Source: Alteromonas genovensis (lineage in GTDB: Bacteria > Pseudomonadota > Gammaproteobacteria > Enterobacterales > Alteromonadaceae). Taken from it: a stretch of 64,000 bases of DNA. The notes below the pieces were generated by a model. That model saw only the letters and a program-made list of their open reading frames with translations, was not told where the DNA came from and made no database searches. Shown one piece after another: positions 22,358 through 30,949 of the stretch. Numbering within the stretch: the stretch's first letter is position 1; every line of letters starts with the position of its first letter. The stretch is taken from positions 1 to 64,000 of the forward strand of contig NZ_JAAAWO010000010.1 in the NCBI RefSeq assembly GCF_010500895.1, read 5' to 3'. The position numbers and the translations under genes were made by a program.

Positions 22358-22909
22358 TTAACTCCAATGCTCAAAAAACGCAGTAGTGTCACGTTCTGGC
22401 TTTGGTGCTGGCTCGAAAGCTGGCGTACCTAAATACAAAAAACCAACGAGTTCGTCTTCTTCTGACATCCCCAGCCCACTTTTGACAACGGGACACTGTG
22501 CATAGCTACCGGTGCGCCACATTCCGTTAAACCCTTGTGCTACAGCCGCCATCTGCATGGCCATAACACCACAAGAGGCAGACGCTATCTGCTCAACACG
22601 AGGGACTTTTTCGTGCTCTTTATATTGTGCAATGGCAACTATGACCATAGGCGCACGCAAAGGAAGTTGTGGCGCTCTATCTATTTCTTTCTGACTTTTG
22701 TCGTTTTCAATCGCAGACGTTTCAAAAAGTGACCCAAGCTTGTTTAACCCTTCACCTTGGCATACCACAAATCGCCATGGGGTAAGGCAAGCATGATCAG
22801 GGGCACGTAATGCCGCTTGCATAATGTTTTCCAGCGCATCTCCGCTAGGAGCAGGCTCGTTTAAGCGTGGCTGAGAGCTTCGATTAAGAAGTAGAGTTAG
22901 TGCATCCAC
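22358..22909 (-). CDS. Nitroreductase family protein, YdjA-like
   Basis: FMN-dependent nitroreductase-family protein of 183 residues from the GTG at 22909, which has a textbook AAGGAGG ribosome site 7 nt upstream; a longer in-frame start at 22936 would bury that site. The sequence follows E. coli YdjA: VDALTLLLNRSSQPRL at the start, RAPDHACLTPWRF for FMN binding, then SASCGVMAMQMAAVAQGFNGMWR, and LVGFLYLGTP near the end. The physiological substrate of YdjA-type enzymes is unclear. It appears monocistronic. Confidence 0.9.
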   Translation of the reverse strand: MDALTLLLNRSSQPRLNEPAPSGDALENIMQAALRAPDHACLTPWRFVVCQGEGLNKLGSLFETSAIENDKSQKEIDRAPQLPLRAPMVIVAIAQYKEHEKVPRVEQIASASCGVMAMQMAAVAQGFNGMWRTGSYAQCPVVKSGLGMSEEDELVGFLYLGTPAFEPAPKPERDTTAFFEHWS

Positions 22910-22935
22910 TTTGGGGCCTCCTTGATGACGCCGCA

Positions 22936-23178
22936 TTGAAACAAGATATTGATGTACTGTGGCGTCAGTATTTTGATAAAGAAACGAATTCGTTTGTGCG
23001 TCAATCTTACGTAGGACAGCCGTGGCTGTCGACCCTAACCACCCTGTTTGACATTAAAGAAAGTCATTTAATCGCATTGCAATATATCAATTACGAATTC
23101 TGCGATATTTTAAAGAGTGTACTGCAAAGACTCTATGCGGTTGTGAAATCCTTTTATTGTCAGATTACGTATTTTTAA
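22936..23178 (+). CDS. Possible small hypothetical protein upstream of the 58-residue gene
   Basis: An open frame running from 22900, with the first start not overlapping ydjA coding being the TTG at 22936 (about 80 residues). Codon choice resembles neighbouring genes, and segments such as DVLWRQYFDKETNSF and WLSTLTTLFDIKESH read like a folded protein. However, there is no ribosome site, the 5' end overlaps the divergent ydjA start region, and I recognise no family. It may be a gene remnant. Confidence is low. Confidence 0.28.
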   Translation: MKQDIDVLWRQYFDKETNSFVRQSYVGQPWLSTLTTLFDIKESHLIALQYINYEFCDILKSVLQRLYAVVKSFYCQITYF

Positions 23179-23214
23179 TATTCACAATACACTGCAAATA
23201 AGGAGATTAAGATT

Positions 23215-23391
23215 TTGAACAAGTCATCTAATACAACTCCTAATGCTTCTCCATTGTCTCGTTTGATGAAAAAAGGCCAGTCAAAAACAGGTTATAAATC
23301 TACCTCTGGAAACTTGCTTATGCAGATGAGTGAAAATGACCACAAGCGAATTGCTAAACTCATTGCTAACTGGTTAGAACGCGATAAATAG
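23215..23391 (+). CDS. Small hypothetical protein, 58 residues
   Basis: A TTG ORF of 58 codons preceded by AAGGAG at 23200-23205, 9 nt from the start. The N-terminal third is Ser/Thr/Asn-rich and probably disordered. The middle holds MKKGQSKTGYKSTSGN, and the C-terminal part (SENDHKRIAKLIANWLERDK) should form an amphipathic helix. No family was recognised. It stands alone between the ydjA region and the metallo-beta-lactamase-fold gene, and a short hairpin (23394-23420) follows its stop. The good ribosome site and clear codon pattern are the main support. Confidence 0.6.
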   Translation: MNKSSNTTPNASPLSRLMKKGQSKTGYKSTSGNLLMQMSENDHKRIAKLIANWLERDK

Positions 23392-23393
23392 TG

Positions 23394-23420
23394 ACATAGC
23401 ACTCGTCTATAGCGCTATGT
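23394..23420. other. Short hairpin after the 58-residue gene
   Basis: ACATAGC / GCTATGT arms separated by 13 nt. No T-run follows on the plus strand, so termination is doubtful. It lies just 38 bp before the next start codon. Confidence 0.4.
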
Positions 23421-23457
23421 ATATATGAAATAAACGAACGGAAATAACGGAGGATTC

Positions 23458-24405
23458 GTGAGAAGTTTACTGACACATCTATTTATAATGTTTTTTTCAA
23501 TAGCGCTCGTAGTCGGTTGCAAAGCCGTATCTAACGAAGTAAGCGAAGCACAACCTGAGAATACTGCGAAGGCGAGACTTAGTGAGTTGCCTGACGCCCT
23601 AACATCAAGCGAGCTTTTTGACACCACTATTCTTAAACCCACTCAGTTGTTTGATAATTTCTACTTTGTTGGATATGTCAGCGTCGGTAGCTTTGTTATA
23701 CAGACCTCCGATGGAATTGTACTCATCGACTCGATGTGGACGCCAAACGATGCCAAAACGGTAATAGTGCCAGGAATGATTGAACTTGGATTAGACCCTA
23801 GTGACATCAAGTTTGTTTTGATAACACATGGACATAGTGATCACTATGGTGGCGCGCATTACTTTGAACAGGAATATGGGGCCAAAATATTAATGCGGGA
23901 ACAAGAGTGGCGCTTTATTAATAACCCAGAGGCACCTGTTTTAACAGATCCATTTGGCAATTACTCAACAGAAATACCCACTCCAACGACCTATACATCT
24001 TTGGCTGATAAAGACGTCTTAAATTTCGGGGATACCCAAGTAACCATTCTTGCCACACCGGGGCACACACCAGGCGCAACATCGCTCATAATATCAGCTG
24101 AAGACGATGGAGAAAAACATACTGTAGCGTTATGGGGGGGAACAGGATTACCCGATACGTTAGAGGCAAATAAACGTTACCTTCAATCTTTAAACTACTT
24201 TCAAAAAGTCGTTAATGAAAAAAGAGCCGACGTCACTATTTCAAATCATCCGTTTTCATATAATTTGATAGAAAAAATGACATTATTGAAACAACAGAAA
24301 ACGTCTATGCCAAACCCGTTGGTCGTCGGCAATGAAGCTATCAACGATTACATAGACAACGAATTAAGAAATAATGTGAAGGAAAAAATTTCATCACTGG
24401 ATTAG
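23458..24405 (+). CDS. Lipoprotein metallo-beta-lactamase-fold hydrolase, subclass B3-like
   Basis: 315 residues from a GTG with a strong GGAGGA site. An N-terminal signal with lipobox VVGC predicts a lipoprotein anchored through Cys21. The metallo-beta-lactamase motif HGHSDH supplies H124, H126, D128 and H129, with H203 (in TPGHTPGATS) and H264 (in SNHPF). This matches the ligand set of di-zinc subclass B3 enzymes. The family also contains hydrolases with other substrates, so beta-lactam hydrolysis is not proven. It appears to be a single-gene unit; no AmpR-type regulator is adjacent. Confidence 0.85.
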   Translation: MRSLLTHLFIMFFSIALVVGCKAVSNEVSEAQPENTAKARLSELPDALTSSELFDTTILKPTQLFDNFYFVGYVSVGSFVIQTSDGIVLIDSMWTPNDAKTVIVPGMIELGLDPSDIKFVLITHGHSDHYGGAHYFEQEYGAKILMREQEWRFINNPEAPVLTDPFGNYSTEIPTPTTYTSLADKDVLNFGDTQVTILATPGHTPGATSLIISAEDDGEKHTVALWGGTGLPDTLEANKRYLQSLNYFQKVVNEKRADVTISNHPFSYNLIEKMTLLKQQKTSMPNPLVVGNEAINDYIDNELRNNVKEKISSLD

Positions 24406-24734
24406 CTCTGTCTTGCCTTTATTGAACTATGGCCGTGTTTATCCAATATAAATGAACGTCGACTTCAGTGTTGGCTTGACGCTAAAAAGACTGTACTGAT
24501 GGGGAAATAAAATGAGTTCCGTAGTTATGCGGTATATATTCATTTTGTCCGTTGCTTACTCGTTTTAACGTGTTTAACGCTGTTTTATCGGCAGGAGTTA
24601 CAAAAAATTACAATTAACTTAGCGATCTTATGCGAAACAGGTAACATAATGACATTAGTGTAGTTGGATTTACCATCGCACATAGCGCTCAAAAATTTGA
24701 AAAGCAATCACACTTTAGAAAAAGGTAGTAAAAT
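24406..24734. other. Intergenic gap before sppA
   Basis: 329 bp, A/T-rich. The only small ORF with a ribosome-like site (GGGGAAATAAA before the ATG at 24512) encodes just 18 residues ending at 24568; it is hydrophobic and may be chance. No hairpin followed by a T-run and no tRNA or riboswitch pattern was seen. The sppA promoter should lie in the right half. Confidence 0.5.
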
Positions 24735-26600
24735 ATGGCGGCCAAGGGAAATTGGACTAAATCCTTGTTTATTGGCTTGTGGACGGTACTGAACTTCACC
24801 CGCAAACTTTTCTTCAACGTAATATTCATTGTAATTTTCGTTGGCATAATCATGGCCATCGCGAACCAAGACGGTGAGCAGCTAACAGTCAAATCCGATA
24901 GTGCGCTATACCTCACACTTAATGGCCAGCTGGTGATTGAAAAAGAGAGCGTTGACCCCTTCGAGCAGTTTTTGCAAGAGTCATTAGGCAGCGAACCCGA
25001 CAATCCAGAAGTGCTAGTACGTGATGTTGTAGACGTGCTTGAAAACGCGGCACAAGACAGAAGAATTAAAGCACTCGTACTAGACCTACAAGGACTTACG
25101 GGTGGTGGACTAGACAAGCTTCGCGTTGTTGCCCAGGCCATAGAGGCATTTAAAGAATCTGAAAAGCCTGTTTACGCAATAGGCGACTATTACTCTCAGG
25201 ATCAATACTACTTAGCAGCTCAAGCTGACAAGGTTTACCTTAATCCTATGGGCGGCCTGTTGCTTGAGGGGTACGGCCGTTACGGCATGTATTTTAAAGA
25301 CATGCTAGACAAGCTCAAAGTGACTACGCATATATTCAGAGTGGGCACATACAAGTCGGCAGTCGAGCCGGTCATGAGAAATGACATGTCTGCTGAAGCA
25401 AAAGAAGCAGAAAAGCAGTGGTTAGACGGGTATTGGAAGCAGTATAAAGAAGATGTTGCAGCCGCTCGCGGTATAGACGTCACTAACTTCGATGAAACGG
25501 CTAACGAATTGCTGTCTAAGTTTGAGGCTGCTGGAGGCGATTTCGCTCAATATGCCCTGGATAACAATTGGGTAGATGCACTTAAAACCCGAGAAGAAGT
25601 GAGACAAGAGCTTATCGAATTAGTGGGTGAAGGTGATAACCAGCAGGGAATCAACCTAACGGCCTTTAACACCTACTTAAAAGTCATTAATCCGCCGATG
25701 CCTAAGATCAATAACGATATGGACAAGGTGGCAATTGTAGTGGCAAAAGGTACCATTTTAGATGGTAATCAAAAAGCCGGTACGATTGGTGGCGACAGCA
25801 CAGCCCGTTTACTGCGTCAGGCTCGCTTAGACGACAATATCAAAGCAGTTGTACTTCAAATAGACTCACCCGGCGGCAGTGCTTTTGCCTCAGAAGTGAT
25901 TCGCCAAGAAATATTACAACTGCGTCAAGCGGGCAAGCCGGTTATCTCTTCAATGAGTACGTATGCAGCATCTGGCGGTTACTGGATTGCAGCAAGCACT
26001 GATAAGATTTTTGCAAGTCCGAGCACAATCACAGGGTCAATTGGTGTGTTTGGTATGTTTATGACGTATGAAAATTCACTAGACTATTTAGGCATACACA
26101 GCGATGGCGTTGGCTCTACTGACATTGCAGGCTTATCGCCAGCAAGAGCCCTGTCTCCGGCGTTTGGACAAATCCTTCAGCGCAATGTGGAGAACACCTA
26201 CGGAAACTTTCTATCATTAGTAGCAAACGCTAGGGATATGACTGTTGAAGAAGTCGACACTGTTGCTCAAGGGCGTGTGTGGATTGGTGAAGACGCATTA
26301 GAGTTAGGTCTTGTTGATGAGCTTGGTGAGCTTGATGATGCAGTAGCAACTGCTGCTGAACTCGCTGAACTAGAAAACTACGACACTGTGTATGTGCAGC
26401 GCAGTCTTTCTGCTCAAGAACTTTTTTGGAAAGAATTCTTTGGTCAGGCCATGACATTTGTTGGTAAATGGCAGTTCGCTAACAGCAACTCTGCGCTTAT
26501 CAATGAATTTAAACGCGTTATGGGTGAGTTTAATACCCTCAATGAGCTTAACGATCCAAAAGGCACGTACATATTGTGCTTACCCTGCGATGTGAGATAA
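24735..26600 (+). CDS. sppA: Signal peptide peptidase SppA (protease IV)
   Basis: Inner-membrane serine protease that degrades cleaved signal peptides in the periplasm. It is 621 residues with a single N-terminal membrane helix near 25-43, followed by two tandem peptidase S49 domains, the long SppA form. The catalytic Lys/Ser dyad is K207 in the first domain (VGTYKSAVEP) and S413 in the second (TYAASGGYWIA), with the QIDSPGGSAFASEV motif before it. ATG start, monocistronic, and closed by a clear terminator. Confidence 0.97.
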   Translation: MAAKGNWTKSLFIGLWTVLNFTRKLFFNVIFIVIFVGIIMAIANQDGEQLTVKSDSALYLTLNGQLVIEKESVDPFEQFLQESLGSEPDNPEVLVRDVVDVLENAAQDRRIKALVLDLQGLTGGGLDKLRVVAQAIEAFKESEKPVYAIGDYYSQDQYYLAAQADKVYLNPMGGLLLEGYGRYGMYFKDMLDKLKVTTHIFRVGTYKSAVEPVMRNDMSAEAKEAEKQWLDGYWKQYKEDVAAARGIDVTNFDETANELLSKFEAAGGDFAQYALDNNWVDALKTREEVRQELIELVGEGDNQQGINLTAFNTYLKVINPPMPKINNDMDKVAIVVAKGTILDGNQKAGTIGGDSTARLLRQARLDDNIKAVVLQIDSPGGSAFASEVIRQEILQLRQAGKPVISSMSTYAASGGYWIAASTDKIFASPSTITGSIGVFGMFMTYENSLDYLGIHSDGVGSTDIAGLSPARALSPAFGQILQRNVENTYGNFLSLVANARDMTVEEVDTVAQGRVWIGEDALELGLVDELGELDDAVATAAELAELENYDTVYVQRSLSAQELFWKEFFGQAMTFVGKWQFANSNSALINEFKRVMGEFNTLNELNDPKGTYILCLPCDVR

Positions 26601-26633
26601 TCATTAACTTATTCTACCTCACAATGCTTTGAG

Positions 26634-26662
26634 AAAACGCCGCTTGATACGGCGTTTTTTTA
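26634..26662 (+). terminator. Rho-independent terminator of sppA
   Basis: AAAACGCCG / CGGCGTTTT stem with a 7-nt loop followed by further T residues, 34 bp after the sppA stop. Confidence 0.9.
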
Positions 26663-26766
26663 TAGATGTACTTTTTTCAATTTTATTTTTATTTAACTCT
26701 GCCTTCGGTACTCACTTTGTGGCAGCGTACCGAATTGAAAGCCTGTGATTAAAAAGGACAATTGCC

Positions 26767-27258
26767 ATCGCTACTCGTGACTTATCTGAGCAACAGCAAC
26801 AAGAAATTCATGCTGCGCTAACCGCTTGTTATGACAAAGCTGATGACTATTTTAATAGGAAATTCGTGCGCCCTCACCTGTCATTTCGACGCTCTGGTAA
26901 AAACGCTGGCACGGCATTCCTGCAACAAAATAGAATTAATCTGCACCCATTGCTGTTTAAGCAAAACCAGCAGGCATTTTTAGAAGAAGTGATACCTCAT
27001 GAAGTAAGCCATCTTCTGGTTTGGACTTTGTTCGGAAGGGTTAAACCTCACGGTAACGAGTGGCAGAGCATTATGATTGAGGTATTTGGATGTGAGGCAA
27101 AAACAACGCATAGCTTTGATATCAAAGCGGTGACGAACACCGTGGCTTATTCCTGTGACTGCAGTGAGCATGCCCTGTCAATGCGACGCCATAAAAGTAT
27201 TATCACCGGTACACGCTATCGCTGTAGAAAGTGTAATACAGAACTCAGCCAGAATTAA
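26767..27258 (+). CDS. sprT: SprT-family zinc metalloprotease-like protein, non-canonical start
   Basis: SprT/Spartan-like domain protein. It carries the HExxH zinc site (PHEVSHLL) and a C-terminal zinc ribbon formed by CDC and CRKC. Family-like coding sequence (DLSEQQQQEIHAALTACYD, then YFNRKFVRPHLSF) continues about 33 codons upstream of the first usual start, a GTG at 26866. That upstream frame has no ATG, GTG or TTG before an in-frame TGA at 26746. The best-placed initiator relative to AAGGA (26754-26758) is the ATC at 26767 (8 nt), giving 163 residues, close to the usual length of about 165; an ATT at 26761 is the alternative. It converges on yfbV with a 4-bp overlap. Confidence 0.85.
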   Translation: MATRDLSEQQQQEIHAALTACYDKADDYFNRKFVRPHLSFRRSGKNAGTAFLQQNRINLHPLLFKQNQQAFLEEVIPHEVSHLLVWTLFGRVKPHGNEWQSIMIEVFGCEAKTTHSFDIKAVTNTVAYSCDCSEHALSMRRHKSIITGTRYRCRKCNTELSQN

Positions 27259-27704
27259 TTAAACCAATTCTCGGTAAACGCATTGTCTAAGTCTTTAAAC
27301 GCTGTTTTAAGTAACTGCGCTAGTTCTTTATATTTTGGCTTTGATTTAACTGAAGCGACTTTACAGCCCTGTGAGCGCATTGAAGAATGTATTTCTTGAT
27401 ACCAACTGTTTAACTGGGGCGGTAAATATTGGTCAGAGCGATGGCCTAACCACAGCAAGCCTTGTATGGGGAGACTAAGAAAAAACATACCCATTGCGAT
27501 AGTCTGTGGAATAAACTGCGTACCTAAGTTTTGAAGCAATAGCAAACATATCACCATGGTGGCTGGTGGCATGGTCTTTATAGCGAATTTAGTGGCAGCC
27601 ACAACTCTGCACTCTGGGAAAAAACCATAGAGCTCTTTCCTCATGGGCCAAGTTTTCATGTATTGTTGGCCATCTTTCAACATTGCCATCACTGACTGAG
27701 ACAT
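27255..27704 (-). CDS. yfbV: UPF0208 inner-membrane protein YfbV
   Basis: 149-residue protein of the DUF412/YfbV family. The conserved opening GQQYMKTWPMRKEL and the FAIKTMPPATM segment lead into two membrane helices (about 46-64 and 69-86, ending IQGLLWLGHRS), and the C-terminal KPKYKELAQLLKTAFKDLD segment is also typical. In E. coli YfbV has been linked to insulating the Ter macrodomain, but its mechanism is unsettled. ATG start, minus strand; its 3' end overlaps sprT by 4 bp. Confidence 0.92.
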   Translation of the reverse strand: MSQSVMAMLKDGQQYMKTWPMRKELYGFFPECRVVAATKFAIKTMPPATMVICLLLLQNLGTQFIPQTIAMGMFFLSLPIQGLLWLGHRSDQYLPPQLNSWYQEIHSSMRSQGCKVASVKSKPKYKELAQLLKTAFKDLDNAFTENWFN

Positions 27705-29064
<1,360 letters not shown>

Positions 29065-29114
29065 TCACGATATAGGCCTTACTTATCCTGATAGGAATTT
29101 GTGAGGCCTCTCTT

Positions 29115-29861
29115 ATGCTAGCACTACACTACATTGAAAATGATGCGCCTTTCCCTCCAGTTCATGAGGCGTTAGACGATCCCAATGGCTTGCTTGCTTT
29201 TGGCGGCGACTTGAGCCCGCAACGTTTGTTTTCTGCCTACTCTCAAGGCATCTTTCCTTGGTTCAGTGATGACGAGCCCTTATTATGGTGGTCTCCTGAT
29301 CCGCGAGCCATTATTAGCTTAGATGGTTTTTGCGTTTCAAAAAGTTTAAAGAAACTCGTCAGACAGCGAAAATACACGGTAACCCTTAATCATGCATTTG
29401 ATAGAGTTATCGATACTTGCTCTGCAATACCTCGGGTTACGCAATCTGGAAGCGGCGTATCTAACGAAACCTGGATTACCGACGATATGAAAGCCGCTTA
29501 TTCGCAGCTTCATGGCTTAGGCATTGCCCACTCTGTTGAGGTATGGGAAAACGAAGAACTCGTTGGCGGCCTTTACGGCGTAGGTATTGGTAAGGTGTAC
29601 TGCGGTGAGTCTATGTTTCACAAGAAAAGTAATGCATCTAAACTTGCAATGGTTGCCCTTGTTGAACACATGCGTTCACAACAGATGGCATTTATAGATT
29701 GCCAGTTACCTACAGAGCATTTGGCCTCACTGGGCGCACGCACTGTCAGCAGAAACGACTTCATTAAGACGCTAAGAGAGAATAATCAGACAGTAAATTC
29801 TCAGGGTGAGCTAAGCTCTGAGTATGTACAGCGCTGGCGTCCGAGGGAAATAACGCCATGA
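29115..29861 (+). CDS. aat: Leucyl/phenylalanyl-tRNA-protein transferase
   Basis: Adds Leu or Phe from charged tRNA to proteins with N-terminal Lys or Arg, creating N-degrons. It has 248 residues with the family hallmarks FPPVHEALDDPNGLLAFGGD, SAYSQGIFPWF and LLWWSPDPRAI near the N-terminus, then GGLYGVGIGKVYCGESMF. The ATG start is supported by context. The stop overlaps the bpt start (ATGA), so the two transferases are translationally coupled, and ClpA/ClpS, which consume their products, are encoded nearby. Confidence 0.97.
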   Translation: MLALHYIENDAPFPPVHEALDDPNGLLAFGGDLSPQRLFSAYSQGIFPWFSDDEPLLWWSPDPRAIISLDGFCVSKSLKKLVRQRKYTVTLNHAFDRVIDTCSAIPRVTQSGSGVSNETWITDDMKAAYSQLHGLGIAHSVEVWENEELVGGLYGVGIGKVYCGESMFHKKSNASKLAMVALVEHMRSQQMAFIDCQLPTEHLASLGARTVSRNDFIKTLRENNQTVNSQGELSSEYVQRWRPREITP

Positions 29862-30571
29862 AGTTTGGTATTACACAATCATTTTCGTGTAGCTATCTTC
29901 CCAACGAGGAAGAACGTTTACTGGTCTATGCAGAGGAAGATGCATTTTTATCAGCGCGCTATTCACAGCTCATTCAAGCTGGCTTTAGACGCAGTGGCGA
30001 GCAAATTTATCGTCCCCACTGTGTAAGCTGTAATAAATGTCAGTCTGTGAGGATACCCGTTGATGCTTTCGCCCTCTCTCGCAGCCAAAAGCGGATTTTA
30101 AAAGGAAATGCCACACTATCTGTAAAGTTAAGCACTTCTTTAAAGCCAGAATATTATCCGTTATACGAACGCTACATCAACGAACGGCATTCGGACGGGT
30201 CTATGTACCCGCCCTCCTATGAGCAATTTGACAATTTTTTAAGCTGCACATGGATGGCGCCGCATTTTTTGGAAGCTTATGACAATGATAAGCTTGTAGC
30301 GGTTGCAGTAACCGACGTACTAGAGGACAATGTACACACTAGCGCGCTATCTGCGTTGTACACCTTTTTTGACCCTGACTATGCTGCTTCATCTCTCGGT
30401 ACGTGGATGATCCTCATGCAAATTGAGCAGGCAAGGTCAGCAGGCCACCATTACGTTTACTTAGGGTACTATGTGGAAGGCTGTCAAAAAATGAGCTATA
30501 AACACAAATTTCACCCCTTTGAACAGTTTATAGACAACCAATGGCGTCTATTTACTAAAAAACCAGCTTAA
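29858..30571 (+). CDS. bpt: Aspartate/glutamate leucyltransferase (Bpt)
   Basis: Transfers Leu to proteins with N-terminal Asp or Glu, extending the bacterial N-degron pathway. It is 237 residues of the ATE1-like family. The N-terminal cysteine motif CVSCNKC is intact (residues about 55-61), followed by SVRIPVDAF. The C-terminal ATE domain has YLGYYVEGCQKMSYKHKF, the conserved acyl-transfer region. It is often annotated as arginyltransferase, but the bacterial Bpt clade uses leucine. It overlaps aat by 4 bp. Confidence 0.94.
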   Translation: MKFGITQSFSCSYLPNEEERLLVYAEEDAFLSARYSQLIQAGFRRSGEQIYRPHCVSCNKCQSVRIPVDAFALSRSQKRILKGNATLSVKLSTSLKPEYYPLYERYINERHSDGSMYPPSYEQFDNFLSCTWMAPHFLEAYDNDKLVAVAVTDVLEDNVHTSALSALYTFFDPDYAASSLGTWMILMQIEQARSAGHHYVYLGYYVEGCQKMSYKHKFHPFEQFIDNQWRLFTKKPA

Positions 30572-30646
30572 TCGCTTTACACTGCACGCAAGATTGGTTA
30601 ATGTCTGCGCGGCAAAAATTTTGAATTACTGAGGTAACTGCTTTAC

Positions 30647-30865
30647 ATGGCAAAAGAAGATTGTATTGAAATGGAAGGTACGGTGCAAGACACTCTACCT
30701 AATACTATGTTCCGCGTAGAACTAGAAAACGGTCACGTTGTGACTGCACATATTTCTGGTAAAATGCGTAAGAACTATATCCGAATTCTTACTGGCGATA
30801 AGGTCACTGTTGAGATGACTCCTTATGATTTGACCAAAGGTCGTATCATTTATCGCGCAAGATAA
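30647..30865 (+). CDS. infA: Translation initiation factor IF-1
   Basis: 72-residue S1-type OB-fold protein that binds the ribosomal A site during initiation. The sequence ([18 protein letters not shown], then [19 protein letters not shown], ending GRIIYRAR) is near-invariant among gammaproteobacteria. ATG start; a ribosome site is suggested by GAGGTAA upstream. It follows bpt by 75 bp and ends at a strong bidirectional terminator shared with clpA. Confidence 0.98.
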   Translation: MAKEDCIEMEGTVQDTLPNTMFRVELENGHVVTAHISGKMRKNYIRILTGDKVTVEMTPYDLTKGRIIYRAR

Positions 30866-30891
30866 TGAGCCATTGAAGCGGTAACGCATAA

Positions 30892-30927
30892 AAAAAGCCC
30901 GATAATTTTTTAATTATCGGGCTTTTT
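30892..30927. terminator. Bidirectional terminator between infA and clpA
   Basis: A perfect 16-bp stem AAAAAGCCCGATAATT / AATTATCGGGCTTTTT with a 4-nt loop. Read in either direction it is a GC stem followed by a T-run, serving infA (plus) and clpA (minus). Confidence 0.95.
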
Positions 30928-30949
30928 CATTCTTAACAGCCTTGCACAA

